The translations under genes and the position numbers were made by a program. Under the pieces are notes generated by a model. The model did no database searches. It worked only from the letters and a program-made list of their open reading frames with translations, and was not told the DNA's origin. A DNA stretch of 30,774 nt from Agaricicola taiwanensis_A (GTDB lineage Bacteria > Pseudomonadota > Alphaproteobacteria > Rhizobiales > Methylopilaceae): the NCBI GenBank assembly GCA_040394255.1, contig JBEBSP010000004.1, positions 1-30,774 on the forward strand, in the 5' to 3' direction. Shown here one piece after another: positions 1 through 8,959 of this stretch (the first letter of the stretch is position 1; every line of letters starts with the position of its first letter).

Positions 1-810
1 GGCCTCGCCGATCCCGCGCCGGTGGCCCAGACCTTCTTCGTCGACGACGAGGTGCAGTCGAAGGCCCGGCTCGACGCGGTGGTGACCGTGGCCGACGCCA
101 AATGGCTGACCGACCGGCTGAAGGACGCGCCGGAGGCGAAAAGCCAGATCGCCTTCGCCGACGTGATCCTCCTGAACAAGACCGACCTCGTGACGGCGCA
201 TGAACTGGAAGAGGTCGAGGCGCGCATCCGGGGGCTCAACCCCTACGCCCGCGTGATCCGCACGGTGAAGTCCAACGTGGCGCTGGACCAGGTGCTCGAC
301 CGGGGCGCGTTCGACCTGGAGCGCATCCTGGAGCTGGAGCCGGCCTTCCTGGAGGCGGACGAGCACGATCATCACCACGGCCACGACCATGGGCACCATG
401 ACCACGGTCCCGATTGCGGCTGCGGCCACGATCATCATCATGACCACGGGCACGAGCATCACCACCACGATGACCATGCCCATCATCACGGCGGCCTGAA
501 GCATTACCACGACGAGACCATGCAGTCGGTCGCGCTGACCATTCCGGGCGATGTCGACCCCGAGAAGTTCCTGCCCTGGGTGCAGGACCTCGCCCAGAGC
601 GACGGCCAGAACCTGCTGCGCTGGAAGGGCATCCTCGCCTTCAAGAACGAGCCCAAGCGCTTCGTCTTCCAGGCGGTGCATATGATCCTCGACGGCGATC
701 TCCAGCGCGAATGGAAGCCGGAGGAGACGCGCCAGTCGCGGCTGGTCTTCATCGGCAAGGAACTGGACACCGAGCGGCTGAAACAGGGCTTCGAGGCCTG
801 CGCGGCCTGA
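1..810 (+). CDS. COG0523/CobW-family metallochaperone GTPase, 5'-truncated by window edge
   Basis: The frame is open from base 1, so the N-terminus, with the Walker A loop and the family CxCC metal motif, lies outside the window. The visible part begins GLADPAP, continues through the guanine-specificity motif NKTD (about bases 172-183), and has a His-rich tract at bases 361-516 with 25 His in 52 residues plus a CGCG pair. It ends in a CobW C-terminal domain (RLVFIGKELD near the end). Members are G3E GTPases that deliver metal to client proteins. The His tract suggests zinc, possibly nickel or cobalt; this is inference from composition. A WD40 gene 0.5 kb downstream is, as I recall, a frequent neighbour of this family in alphaproteobacteria. 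The family call is firm, the metal is not. Confidence 0.93.
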   Translation, partial: GLADPAPVAQTFFVDDEVQSKARLDAVVTVADAKWLTDRLKDAPEAKSQIAFADVILLNKTDLVTAHELEEVEARIRGLNPYARVIRTVKSNVALDQVLDRGAFDLERILELEPAFLEADEHDHHHGHDHGHHDHGPDCGCGHDHHHDHGHEHHHHDDHAHHHGGLKHYHDETMQSVALTIPGDVDPEKFLPWVQDLAQSDGQNLLRWKGILAFKNEPKRFVFQAVHMILDGDLQREWKPEETRQSRLVFIGKELDTERLKQGFEACAA

Positions 811-812
811 AG

Positions 813-1259
813 TCAGGCCGTTCGATCCGCCTGTGGCCCAGCCCTCCCTGCCCGGATGGCCTCCAGATGTTCGTCGGTGTGGCGGCCGGTGTAGTGCCGG
901 TCGATGACATCGATCGTCGCATCGCCGTGGCGTGGATCGACGAGACGCAGAATCGCGTCGAGCTTGGCCTCGATGCGGTCGTCGCCTTCCTTGGATTGCG
1001 GCGAGCCGAGATAGAGGAAATAGGCCAGCCCGCCGACCTGCCACAGCAGTTGGAGGAATTCCGATTGCCAGTTCTCGAAGGTGTCGCGGCCGATCTCGTT
1101 CCAGAACTGCGATGCTTCGATCGGCTGATTGTGGGCGCGCTGCTCGTCGACGAAGGCCTTCCAGCCGAAGTACCAGTGGCCGAGAATGGATATGCCGAAG
1201 AAGGCCAAGGTGATCCATGCGTAGCTGTAGCGTCTGAATAACGACTGTCCCGGATTCAT
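813..1259 (-). CDS. DUF6766-type small membrane protein
   Basis: This 148-residue protein starts MNPGQSLFRRYSYAWITLAFF and continues into a hydrophobic stretch with GHWYFGWKAFVDEQ. That is the pattern of DUF6766 proteins, integral membrane proteins of unknown role. A second hydrophobic segment lies around FLQLLWQVGGLAYFLYLGSP. The open frame continues upstream, but the start at 1259 is preceded by a GAGGGA ribosome binding site, so I prefer it. The C-terminal third is polar and His/Asp-rich (IDRHYTGRHTDEH). It is convergent with the CobW gene (2 bp between stops) and divergent from the WD40 gene, so it is a single-gene unit between two genes of the other strand. Function unknown. Confidence 0.8.
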   Translation of the reverse strand: MNPGQSLFRRYSYAWITLAFFGISILGHWYFGWKAFVDEQRAHNQPIEASQFWNEIGRDTFENWQSEFLQLLWQVGGLAYFLYLGSPQSKEGDDRIEAKLDAILRLVDPRHGDATIDVIDRHYTGRHTDEHLEAIRAGRAGPQADRTA

Positions 1260-1333
1260 GGCGGCTTCCCTCTTGTGGTTGGACCGTGCAGCTTTCACTT
1301 GGAACGCACCGCCGCGCACCTTAAGTTCCCGTC

Positions 1334-2338
1334 ATGTCCCAATCCGGCGAATCCCTCACAGAATTCATCACCCCGATCGAGGCTGGCGCGCATGTGACCA
1401 CGGCGGCCTTCCTGGGCTCCGTGGCCGCCTTCGCGCTCGGCGACGGCACGGTCCTCCTGTCCGACGGCGCGGCTGACCCCCGTGTCGAGGCGCACCCCGG
1501 CGGGGCCATCCTGGTGGCCGACGCCAACGGCCGCCGCCTCGTCACCGGCGGTGATGACGGCCGCATCGTCGAGGTGCTGGCCGACGGCCATATGGAGCAA
1601 CTCGCCGCCGTCGAGCGCGGACGCTGGGTCGACGCGCTCGCGCTGGGACAGGACGGCTCGCTCGCCTGGTCGTCCGGCAAGGTCGTCACGGCGCGCGACG
1701 GGCGCGGCTGGACGGCGTCCATCGAGGCGCGCTCCACGGTGCGGGGGCTGGCCTTCGCGCCCAAGGGCTTCCAACTGGCCATCGCCCATTACGACGGCGC
1801 GACGCTGTGGTTCCCGCGCGCGGTCGCCAAGCCCAAGCTTTTGGAATGGAAGGGTTCGCACATCGACGTCACATGGTCGCCCGACGCGCGCTTCGTGGTG
1901 ACCTCGCTGCAGGAGAACGCCCTGCACGGCTGGCGGGTGGCCGACAGCGCGCACATGCGGATGACCGGCTATCCCTCCAAGACGCGCTCGATGTCGTGGT
2001 CGCCGGACGGCAAATGGCTTGCGACCAGCGGCGCGGATGCCGCCATCCTGTGGCCGTTCCAGGCAAAAGACGGGCCCATGGGCAAGCAGCCCAAGGAAGT
2101 GGCCGTGCGCCCCGCGAAGATCGAGCGCGTGGCCTTCCACCCCAAGGCGCCGGTGCTGGCGGTCGGTTTCGAGGACGGCTGCATCCTGCTGTCGCGGATC
2201 GGCGACGGCGGCGAACTTCTGGCCCGTCCGCCGGAGGGCGGGGCGATCAGCGCGCTGGCCTGGGACGCCGAGGGCAAGCGCCTCGCCTTTGGAACCGATC
2301 ACGGCGCGGCGGGCGTTCTGACATTGCCGCCGGTGTGA
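1334..2338 (+). CDS. WD40-repeat protein
   Basis: A 334-residue protein made almost entirely of beta-propeller blades. Recognisable blade cores are APKGFQLAIAHYDGATLW, SPDARFVVTSLQENALHGW, SPDGKWLATSGADAAILW and HPKAPVLAVGFEDGCILL. No signal peptide is visible, so it is probably a cytosolic scaffold. The Shine-Dalgarno sequence is weak. WD40 proteins of this type occur next to COG0523 GTPases in many alphaproteobacteria, which would suggest a role with that metallochaperone; here a minus-strand DUF6766 gene separates them. It is followed after 35 bp by an FAD oxidoreductase, so these may share a transcript. The exact role is unknown. Confidence 0.88.
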   Translation: MSQSGESLTEFITPIEAGAHVTTAAFLGSVAAFALGDGTVLLSDGAADPRVEAHPGGAILVADANGRRLVTGGDDGRIVEVLADGHMEQLAAVERGRWVDALALGQDGSLAWSSGKVVTARDGRGWTASIEARSTVRGLAFAPKGFQLAIAHYDGATLWFPRAVAKPKLLEWKGSHIDVTWSPDARFVVTSLQENALHGWRVADSAHMRMTGYPSKTRSMSWSPDGKWLATSGADAAILWPFQAKDGPMGKQPKEVAVRPAKIERVAFHPKAPVLAVGFEDGCILLSRIGDGGELLARPPEGGAISALAWDAEGKRLAFGTDHGAAGVLTLPPV

Positions 2339-2373
2339 ATCCCGGTGGCCTTGAACCTAGGGGTTCCAAGTTC

Positions 2374-3324
2374 ATGTCGCAGCACGTCGCCGTGATCGGA
2401 GCGGGCATCGCCGGGCTGGCCTGCGCCCAGGTCCTGTCGCGGGCGGGTTTGTCCGTCGCCGTCTATGAGAAGAACCGCGGCCTCGGCGGCCGCTGCGCCA
2501 CGCGCCACATCGACGATCTCGCCTTCGACCATGGCGCGCAGTATGTCACCGCGCAAAGCCCCGCCTTCGCCGCCTATCTGTCGGATGCGGGCGAGGAGGG
2601 CCACGCGGCGCGCTGGGGCGCGGCGGAGACCGTCAAGGGGGATGGCCGCGCGCGTCATGTGGGCGTGCCCGGCATGAGCGGCATCGCGGCCGGGCTTGCC
2701 GCCGGGCTGGACGTCAGGGTCCGGACGGAGGTCACCTCGCTGCTGCGCACCGCCAAGGGCTGGGCTCTCGGTCTGGCCAACGGCGACGCCGAAGGCGCCT
2801 ATTCGCATGTGGTGCTGGCCGTTCCGGCGCCGCAGGCGCGCGCTCTCATGCCCGAGCATGGCCTCCTCCCGGCGCTGGACGACGTGGTGTTCGCACCCTG
2901 CTGGGCGGCGATGGCCGCCTTCACCGGCCGGGTGGACGCGCCGGATGTGATCGAGGACGCCGGCCCCATCGTCTGGGCGGCACGGGACGAGACCAAGCCG
3001 GGACGCACCGCGACGGCGGATTGCTGGGTGCTGCATGCCGGCTCCCGCTGGAGCCGCGAGCATCTGGAGGATGCGCCCGATGATATCGCCGCCTCGCTCG
3101 CCGAAACCTTCGCCGGAATGGTGAAAGGACCCTTGCCCGAACGCAGCCATCTGTCCGCCCACCGCTGGCGTCATGCCCGCGTGGTGCGGCCGCTGGGGCA
3201 GGAGTTCCTGTGGGACGCCGATCTGTCCCTCGGGCTGTGCGGCGACTGGTGCATTGGCCCGCGCGTCGAGGCCGCCTTCACCAGCGGGACGGCGCTGGGA
3301 CGGTCGATCGTGAGCGCGGCATGA
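2374..3324 (+). CDS. FAD/NAD(P)-binding amine-oxidase-like protein (renalase/COG3380 group)
   Basis: This 316-residue flavoprotein has an N-terminal dinucleotide-binding fold with VIGAGIAGLACAQ (GxGxxG), the ribose-binding Glu in VAVYEKN, and the family GGRCATR and DHGAQYVTA motifs. The C-terminus carries LGLCGDWCIGPRVEAAFTSG, the usual second FAD-contact segment of amine-oxidase-like proteins. Bacterial members of COG3380 resemble renalase; their substrates are mostly undefined, so I do not name a reaction. I chose the ATG at 2374 because the Rossmann motif begins 5 residues later. The stop overlaps the start of the next gene (ATGA, bases 3321-3324), so translation of the two is likely coupled. 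Confidence 0.88.
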   Translation: MSQHVAVIGAGIAGLACAQVLSRAGLSVAVYEKNRGLGGRCATRHIDDLAFDHGAQYVTAQSPAFAAYLSDAGEEGHAARWGAAETVKGDGRARHVGVPGMSGIAAGLAAGLDVRVRTEVTSLLRTAKGWALGLANGDAEGAYSHVVLAVPAPQARALMPEHGLLPALDDVVFAPCWAAMAAFTGRVDAPDVIEDAGPIVWAARDETKPGRTATADCWVLHAGSRWSREHLEDAPDDIAASLAETFAGMVKGPLPERSHLSAHRWRHARVVRPLGQEFLWDADLSLGLCGDWCIGPRVEAAFTSGTALGRSIVSAA

Positions 3325-3833
3325 TCGGCAGGGTCCTCGCCCTCGCAACGGGTCTTTTCGCGGGTGCGGCGCTGTCGCAGGGGCCGGAGTTCGTCCAGCA
3401 GTACAGCCAGAGGCTGGGCGGAAGGGTGGATGAACTGCGCGGCTTCGTGGAGCGCTTCGACGCCGACGCGGCGGCGGCGGGGTTGAGCCGGGTCCAGGCG
3501 CTGGGGGAATACCAGACGCAGGGCAGCCGCTTCGTCTCCGCGCGCGGACAGGACGCGGCCGATACGATCCTGCGGTTCGAACGCTACGACAGCCACCGCC
3601 AGGCCCTGCGCGACGCCGGGTCGTTCGGCCGGTTGTGGGTCTTCGCCCGCGGCGCCGACGGCGATGTCGTGCGGGCGACGGCGGAGGATTTCCAGCCGGC
3701 GATCCCCGTGACCGTGGAGGGCGTCGCCCATGCGGGCGCGGGCTTCCTGGGTGGCATGCTGGGCGTCGGGCTGATCGGGCGGCTGGTCGCCATGCGCCGC
3801 CGGAGACTGTCGCAGGGGCATGCCGTCCGATAA
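3321..3833 (+). CDS. DUF2937 family membrane protein
   Basis: A 170-residue protein with an N-terminal hydrophobic segment (RVLALATGLFAGAALSQGPEF), a long polar helical middle (QQYSQRLGGRVDELRGF onwards) and a C-terminal hydrophobic segment (GFLGGMLGVGLIGRLVAM) followed by a basic RRRR tail. This order is typical of DUF2937, an uncharacterised proteobacterial family. Its ATG overlaps the stop of the flavoprotein gene by 4 bp, so it is co-expressed with it. Topology by eye is two membrane segments with the helical domain between them, probably in the periplasm. Function unknown. Confidence 0.85.
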   Translation: MIGRVLALATGLFAGAALSQGPEFVQQYSQRLGGRVDELRGFVERFDADAAAAGLSRVQALGEYQTQGSRFVSARGQDAADTILRFERYDSHRQALRDAGSFGRLWVFARGADGDVVRATAEDFQPAIPVTVEGVAHAGAGFLGGMLGVGLIGRLVAMRRRRLSQGHAVR

Positions 3834-4042
3834 CGCGTCTGGCGGAGGGCGGACTGGCGCGTGCGGTTGGACCAGATGTGGGTTCCGCGCAGCTTTGAGG
3901 ATGCTTTATCTGCGATTCTGCGGTATGAGAGTGGCGATGCGCCGGCGCGTCTCCGCAGATGATGGATGTGCCGCACATTTTCTGTCGGATGCAGATCCCG
4001 ATCGCCCTCGATCTGCCCGTCTTTCTCCATGGTGCAGGAAGA

Positions 4043-5119
4043 ATGTCTTCACCAGCCGTCCTGTCTCTTCTTCGTGTGTCGACTATTTACATTGTGGCCG
4101 TTTTCTTCGGCTGGCTTTTCTCCCTCCTGCACGTGCCACTGCCCTGGATGATCGGCCCATTGCTGTTCACGGCCGCTCTCAGCATCTATGGGGTCGATAC
4201 GGCGGTTCCGTGGATCACGCGCCATATGGGGCAGGTTGTGGTGGCGGGGTCCGTCGGGCTCGCCTTCACGCCCGCGATCCTGATCGTGCTGGTGGAGCAG
4301 GCGGTGCCCATGGTGCTGGCCGCGATCACCACGCTCATCGCCGGTTTCCTCACGGCGGCGATCATGCGACGCATGATGGAGGTGGATCCCATCACGGCCA
4401 GCCTGTCCTGCGTGCCGCTCGGGCCGATGGAGGCCGCGCATCTGGCGGAGCAATACGGGGTGCCGCCCGCGCCCGTGGCCTTCGTGCAAACGCTGCGCAT
4501 CGCCCTCACGGTGACGCTCATTCCGCCGATCCTGGTCTGGCTGGATCCCAGCCATCCGGACCTGACGAGGGCGCTGTCCGGCGCGAACTGGCAGCTCGGC
4601 GCAGTTCTCACCCTGCTGTCGTCGACGGTCGGGGTGTTCGTGTTCCGTCTGCTGCGGGTGTCCAACCCGACCTTCCTCGGCGCGCTCAGCGGTTCGGGCG
4701 TGGCGATGCTGGCGGGGTTGCCCGTCTCGGCGGTGCCCTATGTGATGATCGCGGGCGGCCAGGTGCTTCTCGGGGTCTGGCTGGGCGCGGGGTTCAAGCG
4801 CGATCTCCTGGAGAAGGCGCGCACCTTCATCCCGGCGGCTTCGGTGGCGACGATCCTGCTGCTGGCGAGCTGCGCCAGCGTGGCGACCGTGCTGTCATGG
4901 TGGACCGGCCTGCGCTGGGACGCCATGGTGCTGGCGACGGCGCCCGGCAGCGTCACCGAGATGGCGCTGACGGCCAAGATCCTGAATGCCGATCCCGCGC
5001 TGGTGACGTCGTTCCACGTGGTCCGGATCTTCATGCTGATCCCTTTCGCGCCGGTCATCTTCGCGGTGGTGCGAAGGCTGGCGGGCCACGGCCGGGTCGC
5101 CCCTCCGCCACCCCCTTGA
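4043..5119 (+). CDS. AbrB-family integral membrane protein (COG3180)
   Basis: A 358-residue, strongly hydrophobic protein with about ten membrane segments. It carries the family signature PWMIGPLL near the start of the first repeat and the related LGALSGSGVAMLAGLP and VSAVPYVMIAGGQVLLG segments in the second half, fitting the internally duplicated AbrB/COG3180 fold (not the AbrB DNA-binding protein). The family is described as putative ammonia monooxygenase or transporter; neither has real support here. The frame is open further upstream, with ATGs at 3959, 3962 and 3989. I chose 4043 because AGGAAG lies just ahead and the first membrane segment follows; the spacing is short, so the start is uncertain. 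It is convergent with hss. Confidence 0.85.
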   Translation: MSSPAVLSLLRVSTIYIVAVFFGWLFSLLHVPLPWMIGPLLFTAALSIYGVDTAVPWITRHMGQVVVAGSVGLAFTPAILIVLVEQAVPMVLAAITTLIAGFLTAAIMRRMMEVDPITASLSCVPLGPMEAAHLAEQYGVPPAPVAFVQTLRIALTVTLIPPILVWLDPSHPDLTRALSGANWQLGAVLTLLSSTVGVFVFRLLRVSNPTFLGALSGSGVAMLAGLPVSAVPYVMIAGGQVLLGVWLGAGFKRDLLEKARTFIPAASVATILLLASCASVATVLSWWTGLRWDAMVLATAPGSVTEMALTAKILNADPALVTSFHVVRIFMLIPFAPVIFAVVRRLAGHGRVAPPPPP

Positions 5120-5152
5120 GGGAATGCGGAAGGGGCTGCCGGATTTTCGTGC

Positions 5153-6583
5153 TCAGCGCACCAGGATGTTGCGGAACTGCCAGGGGTCGGACCGATCGAG
5201 GTCCTCGCTGAAATAGGTCTCGCGATTGTCCAGCGGCGTCCAGTCCGTGTAGTAGCCCTTGACCGGCCCCAGATAGGGCTTCTGGATTTCCAGGCAGCGG
5301 CGGAAGTCCACTTCATCGGCTTCCACGATGCCCGCTTCCGGGTTTTCCAGCGCCCACACCACGCCGGCGAGAACCGCCGAGGTCACCTGAAGGCCCGTGG
5401 CGTTCTGATAGGGCGCGATGCGGCGCGTCTCCTCGATGGAAAGCTGCGAGCCGAACCAATAGGCGTTTTTGGCGTGGCCGTAGAGCAGGACGCCAAGCTC
5501 GTCGATGCCGTCGACGATCTCGTCCTCTTCGAGGATGTGATGCTTCGTCTGGGGATCGGCGGCGCGGCCGAACATCTCGTGCAGCGAGAGAACCGCGTCG
5601 TCGGCCGGGTGATAGGCGTAGTGGCAGGTCGGCCGGTAGGCGACCTGGCCGTCCTCGTGGACCGAGAAGTAATCGGCGATCGACAGCGCCTCGTTGTGGG
5701 TGACGAGGTAGCCGTAGTGCGGGCCGGGCGTCGGGCACCAGGAGTGCACGCGGGTGTTGGCGCCCGGTTGCAGGAGATAGATTCCCACTTCGCCGCCGGT
5801 GGTGTGGCGGCGGGCGTTTTCAGGCATCCATCTTTCGTGGGTGCCCCAGCCGAGCTCCGCCGGCTGCACGCCTTCGGCGAGGAAGCCTTCCACCGACCAG
5901 GTGTTGACGAAGACGTCGCGCGGCTTGGGATTCCTGGCGCGCTGGGTGTCCCGCTCGGCGATGTGGATGCCCTTGACGCCGGTCCGGCGCATCAGCGCGG
6001 CCCAGCCGTCGCGGGTGGTGGGTTCGGGGAAATCGAGGCCGAGATCGGTCGCGAGGTTGACCAGGGCCTCCTTCACCAGCCACGAGACCATGCCCGGATT
6101 GGCGCCGCAGGTGGACACCGCCGTGGTGCCGCCGGGATTGCGCTTCTTGGCGTCGAGCAAGGTGGTGCGCAGGGCGTTGTTGGTGCGGCTCTCGGGATCG
6201 GCGCTGGTGTCGAAATAGAAGCCCAGCCAGGGTTCCACCACCGTGTCGATGTAGAGCACGCCCAGTTCGCGGCACATCTCCATGAGCGCGATCGACGAAG
6301 TGTCGACGGACAGGTTGATGCAGAAGCCCTGTCCCGCGCCCCCGGTGAGGAGCGGCGTCAACAGCTCGCGGTAATTTTCACGTGTGACGGCCTCCTGGAC
6401 GAAGGCGACGCCGCGCTCGTCGAGCAGATGGCGGTTGTCGTCCCTGGGGTCGATGACGGTGAGGCGGCTCTTGTCGTGGTCGATGTGCCGCTCCAGCAAC
6501 GGCAGGAAACCGCGGCCGATGGAGCCGAAGCCGATCATGACGATGGGTCCGGATATTTTCGCGTGGATAGGCCCGTCGGCCAT
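5153..6583 (-). CDS. hss: Homospermidine synthase
   Basis: This 476-residue protein matches bacterial homospermidine synthase in length and content. The N-terminal NAD-binding fold has VMIGFGSIGRGFLPLLERH (about residues 15-33), and later segments such as STCGANPGMVSWLVKEAL, GTHERWMP and PGPHYGYLVTHNEALSIADYF are typical. The enzyme uses NAD to condense two putrescines (or putrescine and spermidine) to sym-homospermidine in the cytoplasm. The start at 6583 has AAGGAG at good spacing; an upstream extension of the frame is rejected. The putrescine-forming decarboxylase lies 2.4 kb upstream on the same strand, separated by a GNAT gene and an opposite-strand transporter, so hss has its own promoter region shared divergently with the transporter. 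Confidence 0.96.
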   Translation of the reverse strand: MADGPIHAKISGPIVMIGFGSIGRGFLPLLERHIDHDKSRLTVIDPRDDNRHLLDERGVAFVQEAVTRENYRELLTPLLTGGAGQGFCINLSVDTSSIALMEMCRELGVLYIDTVVEPWLGFYFDTSADPESRTNNALRTTLLDAKKRNPGGTTAVSTCGANPGMVSWLVKEALVNLATDLGLDFPEPTTRDGWAALMRRTGVKGIHIAERDTQRARNPKPRDVFVNTWSVEGFLAEGVQPAELGWGTHERWMPENARRHTTGGEVGIYLLQPGANTRVHSWCPTPGPHYGYLVTHNEALSIADYFSVHEDGQVAYRPTCHYAYHPADDAVLSLHEMFGRAADPQTKHHILEEDEIVDGIDELGVLLYGHAKNAYWFGSQLSIEETRRIAPYQNATGLQVTSAVLAGVVWALENPEAGIVEADEVDFRRCLEIQKPYLGPVKGYYTDWTPLDNRETYFSEDLDRSDPWQFRNILVR

Positions 6584-6769
6584 GATGGCAATCTCCTTGG
6601 TCGAGAAAATCAGGCGGTGCAATCGTTTGAGCGGCGCGGCTTGCGCCGTCAAGTCCCTGCTGTGGGGTGGCGGGGCGATCGTTCGTTATAGCGCCCGTTC
6701 CATTTGGTTTGACGGTGGTGGCCGATGGGTGCAGCCTTGCGGCCCAGTTTCCGGGGAAGTGTCAAACCC

Positions 6770-8422
6770 ATGTCGGCCACGTCACTGCTGATCCTTCTTG
6801 TCGGTGAAATCGCCCTGCTCCTGTTCGGCATCCAGACGGTTCACACCGCCATCACGCGTGGCTTCGGAAGCGAGCTCCGGCGCGTGGTCGGGCATGCGGT
6901 CGAGAGCCGCTGGCGCGCCTTCCTGGCCGGCGTGGGCGTGACGTCCGCCCTGCAAAGCAGCACGGCGACGGCGATGATGGTCTCGTCCTTCGCGGCGTCC
7001 GGCATGATCGGCGTGATGCCGGCCCTGGCCGTCATGCTCGGAGCCAACGTCGGCACGACGCTGATCGCCCAGGTGCTGTCGTTCGACGTGGACATGATCT
7101 ATCCGGTGCTGCTGGCCGGGGGGCTCGGCGTCGAGAAACTCGGCCGGACCGCGCGAGCGCGCGAGGTCGGGCGGGCGCTGCTGGGCCTCGGCCTCGTCCT
7201 GATGGCGCTGCGGCTGATCGAGGACGCCATCGCGCCGGTATCGGGCAACGCCGACATCAGGATGCTGCTCCATGCGCTGACGCGCGATCCGCTGCTCAAC
7301 CTGCTGATCGCGGCGGTGATCGCCTGGCTCGCCCATGCCAGCCTGGTCTCGGTGCTGTTCGTCATGTCGCTGGCGGCCGCGCAGGTGATCGAGCCGCCGG
7401 CTGCGCTGGCCATGATCGCCGGCGCCAACCTCGGCGCCGCCTTCAATCCGCTGCTGGAGGGAGCGGGCCGTCATGGCGGCCCGGCCCGGCTCAGGGTGCC
7501 CGTCGGAAACCTGATCACGCGCGTCACGGGCTGCGTGCTGGTGCTGGCCTTCCTGCATCCGCTGGCGGCCTTGGGCGCGCGGCTGGATTCCGATCCCGCC
7601 CGGCTGGCCGCGAACGCCCATACCGCCTTCAACGTCGTGCTGGCGGCGCTGTTCATCGGCCCGTTGCCCTATCTGGCGCGCTTCCTGGTCTGGCTCCTTC
7701 CCGACAAGGCCGACAGCGCCGACCCCGCCCGGCCGCGCTATCTCGCCACCGAGGCGATCGGCACGCCGCAGGTCGCGCTCACCAACGCGGCGCGCGAGGT
7801 GCTGCGCATGGCCGACGTCGCCGAGACCATGCTGCGGGGATCGCGCGACGCCTTCGGCCTGGACGACCGCGAAGGGGTGGCCGCCGTCAGCCGGATGGAT
7901 GATGTGCTGGATGGCCTCTATGGCGCGATCAGCCGCTATCTCAACGCCGTGGGGCGTTCCGCGCTGACGGAGACCGAAACGCGCCGGCTGTCGGAAATCC
8001 TCGTCTTCGCGGTCAATCTGGAGCATGTCGGCGACATCATCGACAAGAACCTGATGGAGCTGGCCTCCAAGCGGATCGACCTGCAGGTTCATCTGGCCCA
8101 CGAGGTCATGGCGGAAATCTCCGACATGCACGAACGGCTGATCGATCATCTGCAACTCGCCATTTCCGTTTTCCTGGCGGGCGACACCGGCGCGGCGCGT
8201 CGGCTGGTGGAGGAGAAGGAACAGTTCCGGGATCTGGAGAAGGCCGCCGCGCGGCGCTACTTCGACCGTGTGACGCAGGGAACCGTGTCGGGGTTCGAGG
8301 CCATGGGCCTCGAACTCGACATCGTGCGCGATCTCAAGCGCATCGAGGCTCATATCGCCGCGACCGCCTATCCCCTGCTGGAGATGAGCGGCGACCTGAT
8401 GCCAAGCCGCCTCTCGCCGTGA
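6770..8422 (+). CDS. Na+/phosphate cotransporter with C-terminal PhoU-like domain (NptA/PNaS family)
   Basis: A 550-residue inner-membrane protein. The first Na/Pi repeat carries LQSSTATAMMVSSF (QSST at about residues 62-65) and GANVGTT; the second carries GANLGAAFNPLLEG. About eight membrane segments end near residue 320. The remaining part (about 340-540) is a soluble, helical PhoU-like domain with EHVGDIIDKNLMELASKRI. The family imports inorganic phosphate with sodium. I chose ATG 6770 because the first membrane helix follows directly and GGGGAAG lies upstream; 6725 is an alternative. It sits on the opposite strand inside the polyamine region, and its last 89 bp overlap the 3' end of the GNAT gene tail to tail. 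Confidence 0.93.
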   Translation: MSATSLLILLVGEIALLLFGIQTVHTAITRGFGSELRRVVGHAVESRWRAFLAGVGVTSALQSSTATAMMVSSFAASGMIGVMPALAVMLGANVGTTLIAQVLSFDVDMIYPVLLAGGLGVEKLGRTARAREVGRALLGLGLVLMALRLIEDAIAPVSGNADIRMLLHALTRDPLLNLLIAAVIAWLAHASLVSVLFVMSLAAAQVIEPPAALAMIAGANLGAAFNPLLEGAGRHGGPARLRVPVGNLITRVTGCVLVLAFLHPLAALGARLDSDPARLAANAHTAFNVVLAALFIGPLPYLARFLVWLLPDKADSADPARPRYLATEAIGTPQVALTNAAREVLRMADVAETMLRGSRDAFGLDDREGVAAVSRMDDVLDGLYGAISRYLNAVGRSALTETETRRLSEILVFAVNLEHVGDIIDKNLMELASKRIDLQVHLAHEVMAEISDMHERLIDHLQLAISVFLAGDTGAARRLVEEKEQFRDLEKAAARRYFDRVTQGTVSGFEAMGLELDIVRDLKRIEAHIAATAYPLLEMSGDLMPSRLSP

Positions 8423-8948
8423 GGGCCGGATCGGCCTGGGCGACAGGTCTGGTCCGCAGGCCCGTGGCCGTCACCAGGCCCGATGCGCCGTCGAGCGCGC
8501 CGGCCTCGATCTCATGGGCGAGGAAGCGTCCGGCCTCGTAGGGGCCGGGCAGCCACAGGCCCTTGGCCGCATCGGGGGTGAAGCCGAAACGGGCGTAGTA
8601 GGGCGCGTCGCCGACCAGCAGCACGGCCCCGTGCCCGAGCGCCCGCGCCCGTGCCATGGCCTCGCGCATCAGCGCGGAGCCGAGGCCGGAGCCCTGACAT
8701 GCCGGATGCACGGCGAGAGGGCCGAGCAGCAGGGCGGGGCGACCCGCTCCCGCGTCCACATGCCAGAGCCGCACGGTGCCGACGAGGTGGCCGTCATCTT
8801 CCGCCGTGAGGGCGAGCCCCTCGGCGGGGAGCCGTCCCCGGCGCAGCTTTTCCGATGTCTTGGCGCGGCGGCGCGGACCGAAGCAGAGGTCGAGCAGCCG
8901 CTCGCGGGCCCCGACGTCAGCCGGGGCCTCGTCACGAATGTGAGCCAT
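8334..8948 (-). CDS. GNAT-family N-acetyltransferase with a probable read-through C-terminal tail
   Basis: A 204-residue protein with a clear GNAT core: LLLGPLAVHPACQGSGLGSALM (acetyl-CoA loop Q85xxG88xG90) and LLVGDAPYYARFGF (about 110-123). The acceptor is unknown; placement 11 bp after odc suggests a polyamine or related amine, which is inference. The core ends around residue 165. The last 28 codons, rich in Arg and Ser, are read antisense to the end of the Na/Pi cotransporter gene and look like translated non-coding sequence rather than a domain. An ancestral stop near residue 165-175 may have been lost. The start at 8948 is preceded by GAGGGT. The core call is firm, the true C-terminus less so. 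Confidence 0.87.
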   Translation of the reverse strand: MAHIRDEAPADVGARERLLDLCFGPRRRAKTSEKLRRGRLPAEGLALTAEDDGHLVGTVRLWHVDAGAGRPALLLGPLAVHPACQGSGLGSALMREAMARARALGHGAVLLVGDAPYYARFGFTPDAAKGLWLPGPYEAGRFLAHEIEAGALDGASGLVTATGLRTRPVAQADPALTARGGLASGRRSSPAGDRRSRRYEPRCA

Positions 8949-8959
8949 GGAACCCTCCG

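Noticed and set aside
361..516. Repetitive CAC/CAT/GAC stretch resembling a microsatellite
   Set aside because: It is in frame and encodes the His-rich tract normal for COG0523 proteins; not an independent repeat element.
2299..3978. Minus-strand frame opposite the flavoprotein and DUF2937 genes
   Set aside because: Arg/Pro/Ala-rich shadow without motifs, opposite genes with clear FAD and membrane signatures.
5095..5150. Terminator between the AbrB-family gene and hss
   Set aside because: CCCCTT/AAGGGG can pair, but with a 12-nt loop and no T run; too weak to list.
6584..6769. Divergent promoter between hss and the Na/Pi transporter
   Set aside because: TATAAC- and TTGACG-like pieces are present but not at a usable distance from each other, so no specific site is claimed.
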